A DNA stretch of 25,258 nucleotides from NCBI GenBank assembly GCA_964389735.1, contig CAYMEJ010000015.1, forward strand, positions 1 through 25,258, read 5' to 3'. Within the stretch, counting starts at the first letter, position 1. Each line of letters opens with the position of its first letter. The stretch is from JAQUVS01 sp964389735. GTDB taxonomy: Bacteria; Bacillota_I; Bacilli_A; RF39; UBA660. Both the position numbers and the translations under genes were made by a program. Under the pieces are notes generated by a model. The model made no database searches. It had not been told where the DNA came from and saw only the letters and a program-made list of their open reading frames with translations. This document shows positions 24,509 through 25,258 of the stretch, piece by piece.

Positions 24509-25039
24509 TTAGATTAAATTTACTGCTTTTTCTATTATATTTTCTTTTGGTATAAATTCTAAATGCCATTCACTACAAACTTTTTCATATGGTATTTTTT
24601 GTAATTCATCAATATTATCAATCCATTTCCAATTTGAAAAATTCCAGCTATCTTCTGGAATAAAACATGTAGTTAGTTCTTTAAAATCATTTTTATTATA
24701 TTCTTGTGTACAATACTCTGTTGCATATGGATCTTTATCTCTACCTTTAGGATAATATAGTCCATAACTTTTGTTTAATTTTTCTTTATCAACATAAAAT
24801 ACTGAGCATATATCTTTACTTACTATTCCTGATAAAAACATATGTGCTTCTATTGGATCATAATCATTAATATCAAAAAAACAAAATCCAATACTATTAG
24901 ATACTTTTGTTTCTATTTTATTACCAAGTTCATCAATATCTTCACTTTTAGCCATAGTAAAATCTTTATTATTTACTAATTCTTCACCATTTCTATACTT
25001 ATTATATTCTTCGTTTGACATAAATCTGAATACTATCAT
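24509..25039 (-). CDS. Soluble protein of unknown function
   Basis: The 176-aa product has no signal or membrane segment. It starts at ATG 25039 behind AGGTGA and an extended -10 (TGATATAAT, 25073-25065). It opens F-R-F-M-S-N-E-E-Y-N-K-Y-R-N-G-E-E-L, later has S-I-G-F-C-F-F and closes W-H-L-E-F-I-P. The opening ('F-R-x-M-S-x-E-E-Y-x-K-y-x-x-G') followed by 'S-x-G-F-C-F' recalls ADP-ribosyltransferase-like or toxin-like folds. I cannot point to a catalytic triad, so no function is assigned. Four cysteines and many Trp/Tyr suggest a compact globular fold. Confidence 0.7.
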   Translation of the reverse strand: MIVFRFMSNEEYNKYRNGEELVNNKDFTMAKSEDIDELGNKIETKVSNSIGFCFFDINDYDPIEAHMFLSGIVSKDICSVFYVDKEKLNKSYGLYYPKGRDKDPYATEYCTQEYNKNDFKELTTCFIPEDSWNFSNWKWIDNIDELQKIPYEKVCSEWHLEFIPKENIIEKAVNLI

Positions 25040-25064
25040 GTTATCACCTATCTTTACTAAACTA

Positions 25065-25073
25065 ATTATATCA
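25065..25073 (-). promoter_or_regulatory. Extended -10 promoter element of the 176-aa gene
   Basis: TGATATAAT lies on the minus strand in the 40-nt gap after the methyltransferase stop. No clear -35. Confidence 0.45.
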
Positions 25074-25079
25074 TATTTT

Positions 25080-25258
25080 TTATTTTTTTACTGCTAGGCA
25101 ATAGTTTATTCCTTTTGGTGCTTTCATTTTGTTATTTGGATTTAAAGTATTATAGTTATAAAAATATTTATTAGTCATTTCTTCATCATTTAAATGTTCA
25201 TATATATATAAATTATTTTCTTCTAATATTTTTTCTATTTCATTATATGTATATTTTG
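25080..25258 (-). CDS. C-terminal end of a class I SAM-dependent methyltransferase (5' part outside window)
   Basis: An open frame enters from the right edge and ends at TAA 25082-25080, giving 58 residues. The tail reads Y-T-Y-N-E-I-E-K-I-L-E ... I-Y-E-H-L, then M-K-A-P-K-G-I-N-Y-C-L-A-V-K-K. I recognise this end as typical of small class I SAM-dependent methyltransferases of gut Firmicutes, whose last strand is 'N-Y-C-L-A-V-K/R'. The SAM-binding motif lies outside the window, so the substrate cannot be addressed. The call rests on the C-terminal pattern alone. Confidence 0.6.
   Translation of the reverse strand, partial: KYTYNEIEKILEENNLYIYEHLNDEEMTNKYFYNYNTLNPNNKMKAPKGINYCLAVKK

Noticed and set aside
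1..25258. A defence, toxin-antitoxin or secondary-metabolite cluster
   Set aside because: Genes are dispersed housekeeping, envelope and small unknown genes; no nuclease, helicase, polymerase, transposase or synthase motifs were seen.

Overview
The window is a stretch of AT-rich bacterial chromosome (about one quarter G+C by eye) that looks like a low-GC Firmicute in the broad Bacilli / RF39 / Erysipelotrichales area. The clues are strong AGGAGG or AGGTGA ribosome binding sites, a T-box leucine leader, CdaA/CdaR, YuzA (DUF378), a Cse60-type sporulation protein, a GerS/YdcC-like lipoprotein and a TIGR01212 (YtqA/MnmL) radical SAM protein. Tryptophan is coded by TGG, so this is not the Mycoplasma code. 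All 19 visible stop codons are TAA (17) or TAG (2), with no TGA. I saw no rRNA, tRNA, insertion sequence, phage gene or CRISPR array, and no gene-free stretch longer than about 300 bases. Apart from two plus-strand genes (radical SAM at 12210 and yuzA at 21627), everything is on the minus strand.

Layout. (1) 1-4922: the first 1640 residues of a giant signal-anchored surface protein, built of about a dozen copies of a chitobiase-C-terminal-like beta module plus fibronectin-III-like modules. It runs off the left edge. (2) 5100-8306: a leucine T-box unit, read right to left as promoter, T-box leader with specifier CUU, a 123-aa three-helix membrane protein and leuS, followed by a separate small cse60 gene. 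leuS carries an internal deletion of about 53 nt that breaks its frame. (3) 8284-12091: an extracytoplasmic unknown protein and a family-31 glycoside hydrolase whose usual acid/base aspartate is a lysine. (4) 12210-13469: radical SAM tRNA-modification-type enzyme with an extra C-terminal domain that may be a decayed methyltransferase. (5) 13480-18425: a tightly packed operon of zinc-type P1B ATPase, formate-tetrahydrofolate ligase, an anchored DUF4352-like protein and a cation diffusion facilitator. (6) 18449-21509: CtpB-type protease, an anchored thioredoxin-like protein and a GerS/YdcC-like lipoprotein, each with its own terminator-like hairpin. (7) 21627-24003: yuzA, then the cyclic-di-AMP pair cdaA-cdaR. 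(8) 24095-25258: two unrecognised small proteins and the end of a class I SAM-dependent methyltransferase.

Most of the content is housekeeping or cell-envelope. No single dense 'system' such as defence or a biosynthetic cluster is visible. The points most worth a second look are the radical SAM protein with its possible methyltransferase remnant, the GH31 acid/base replacement, the broken leuS under an intact leucine T-box, and the folate enzyme sandwiched between two metal exporters.
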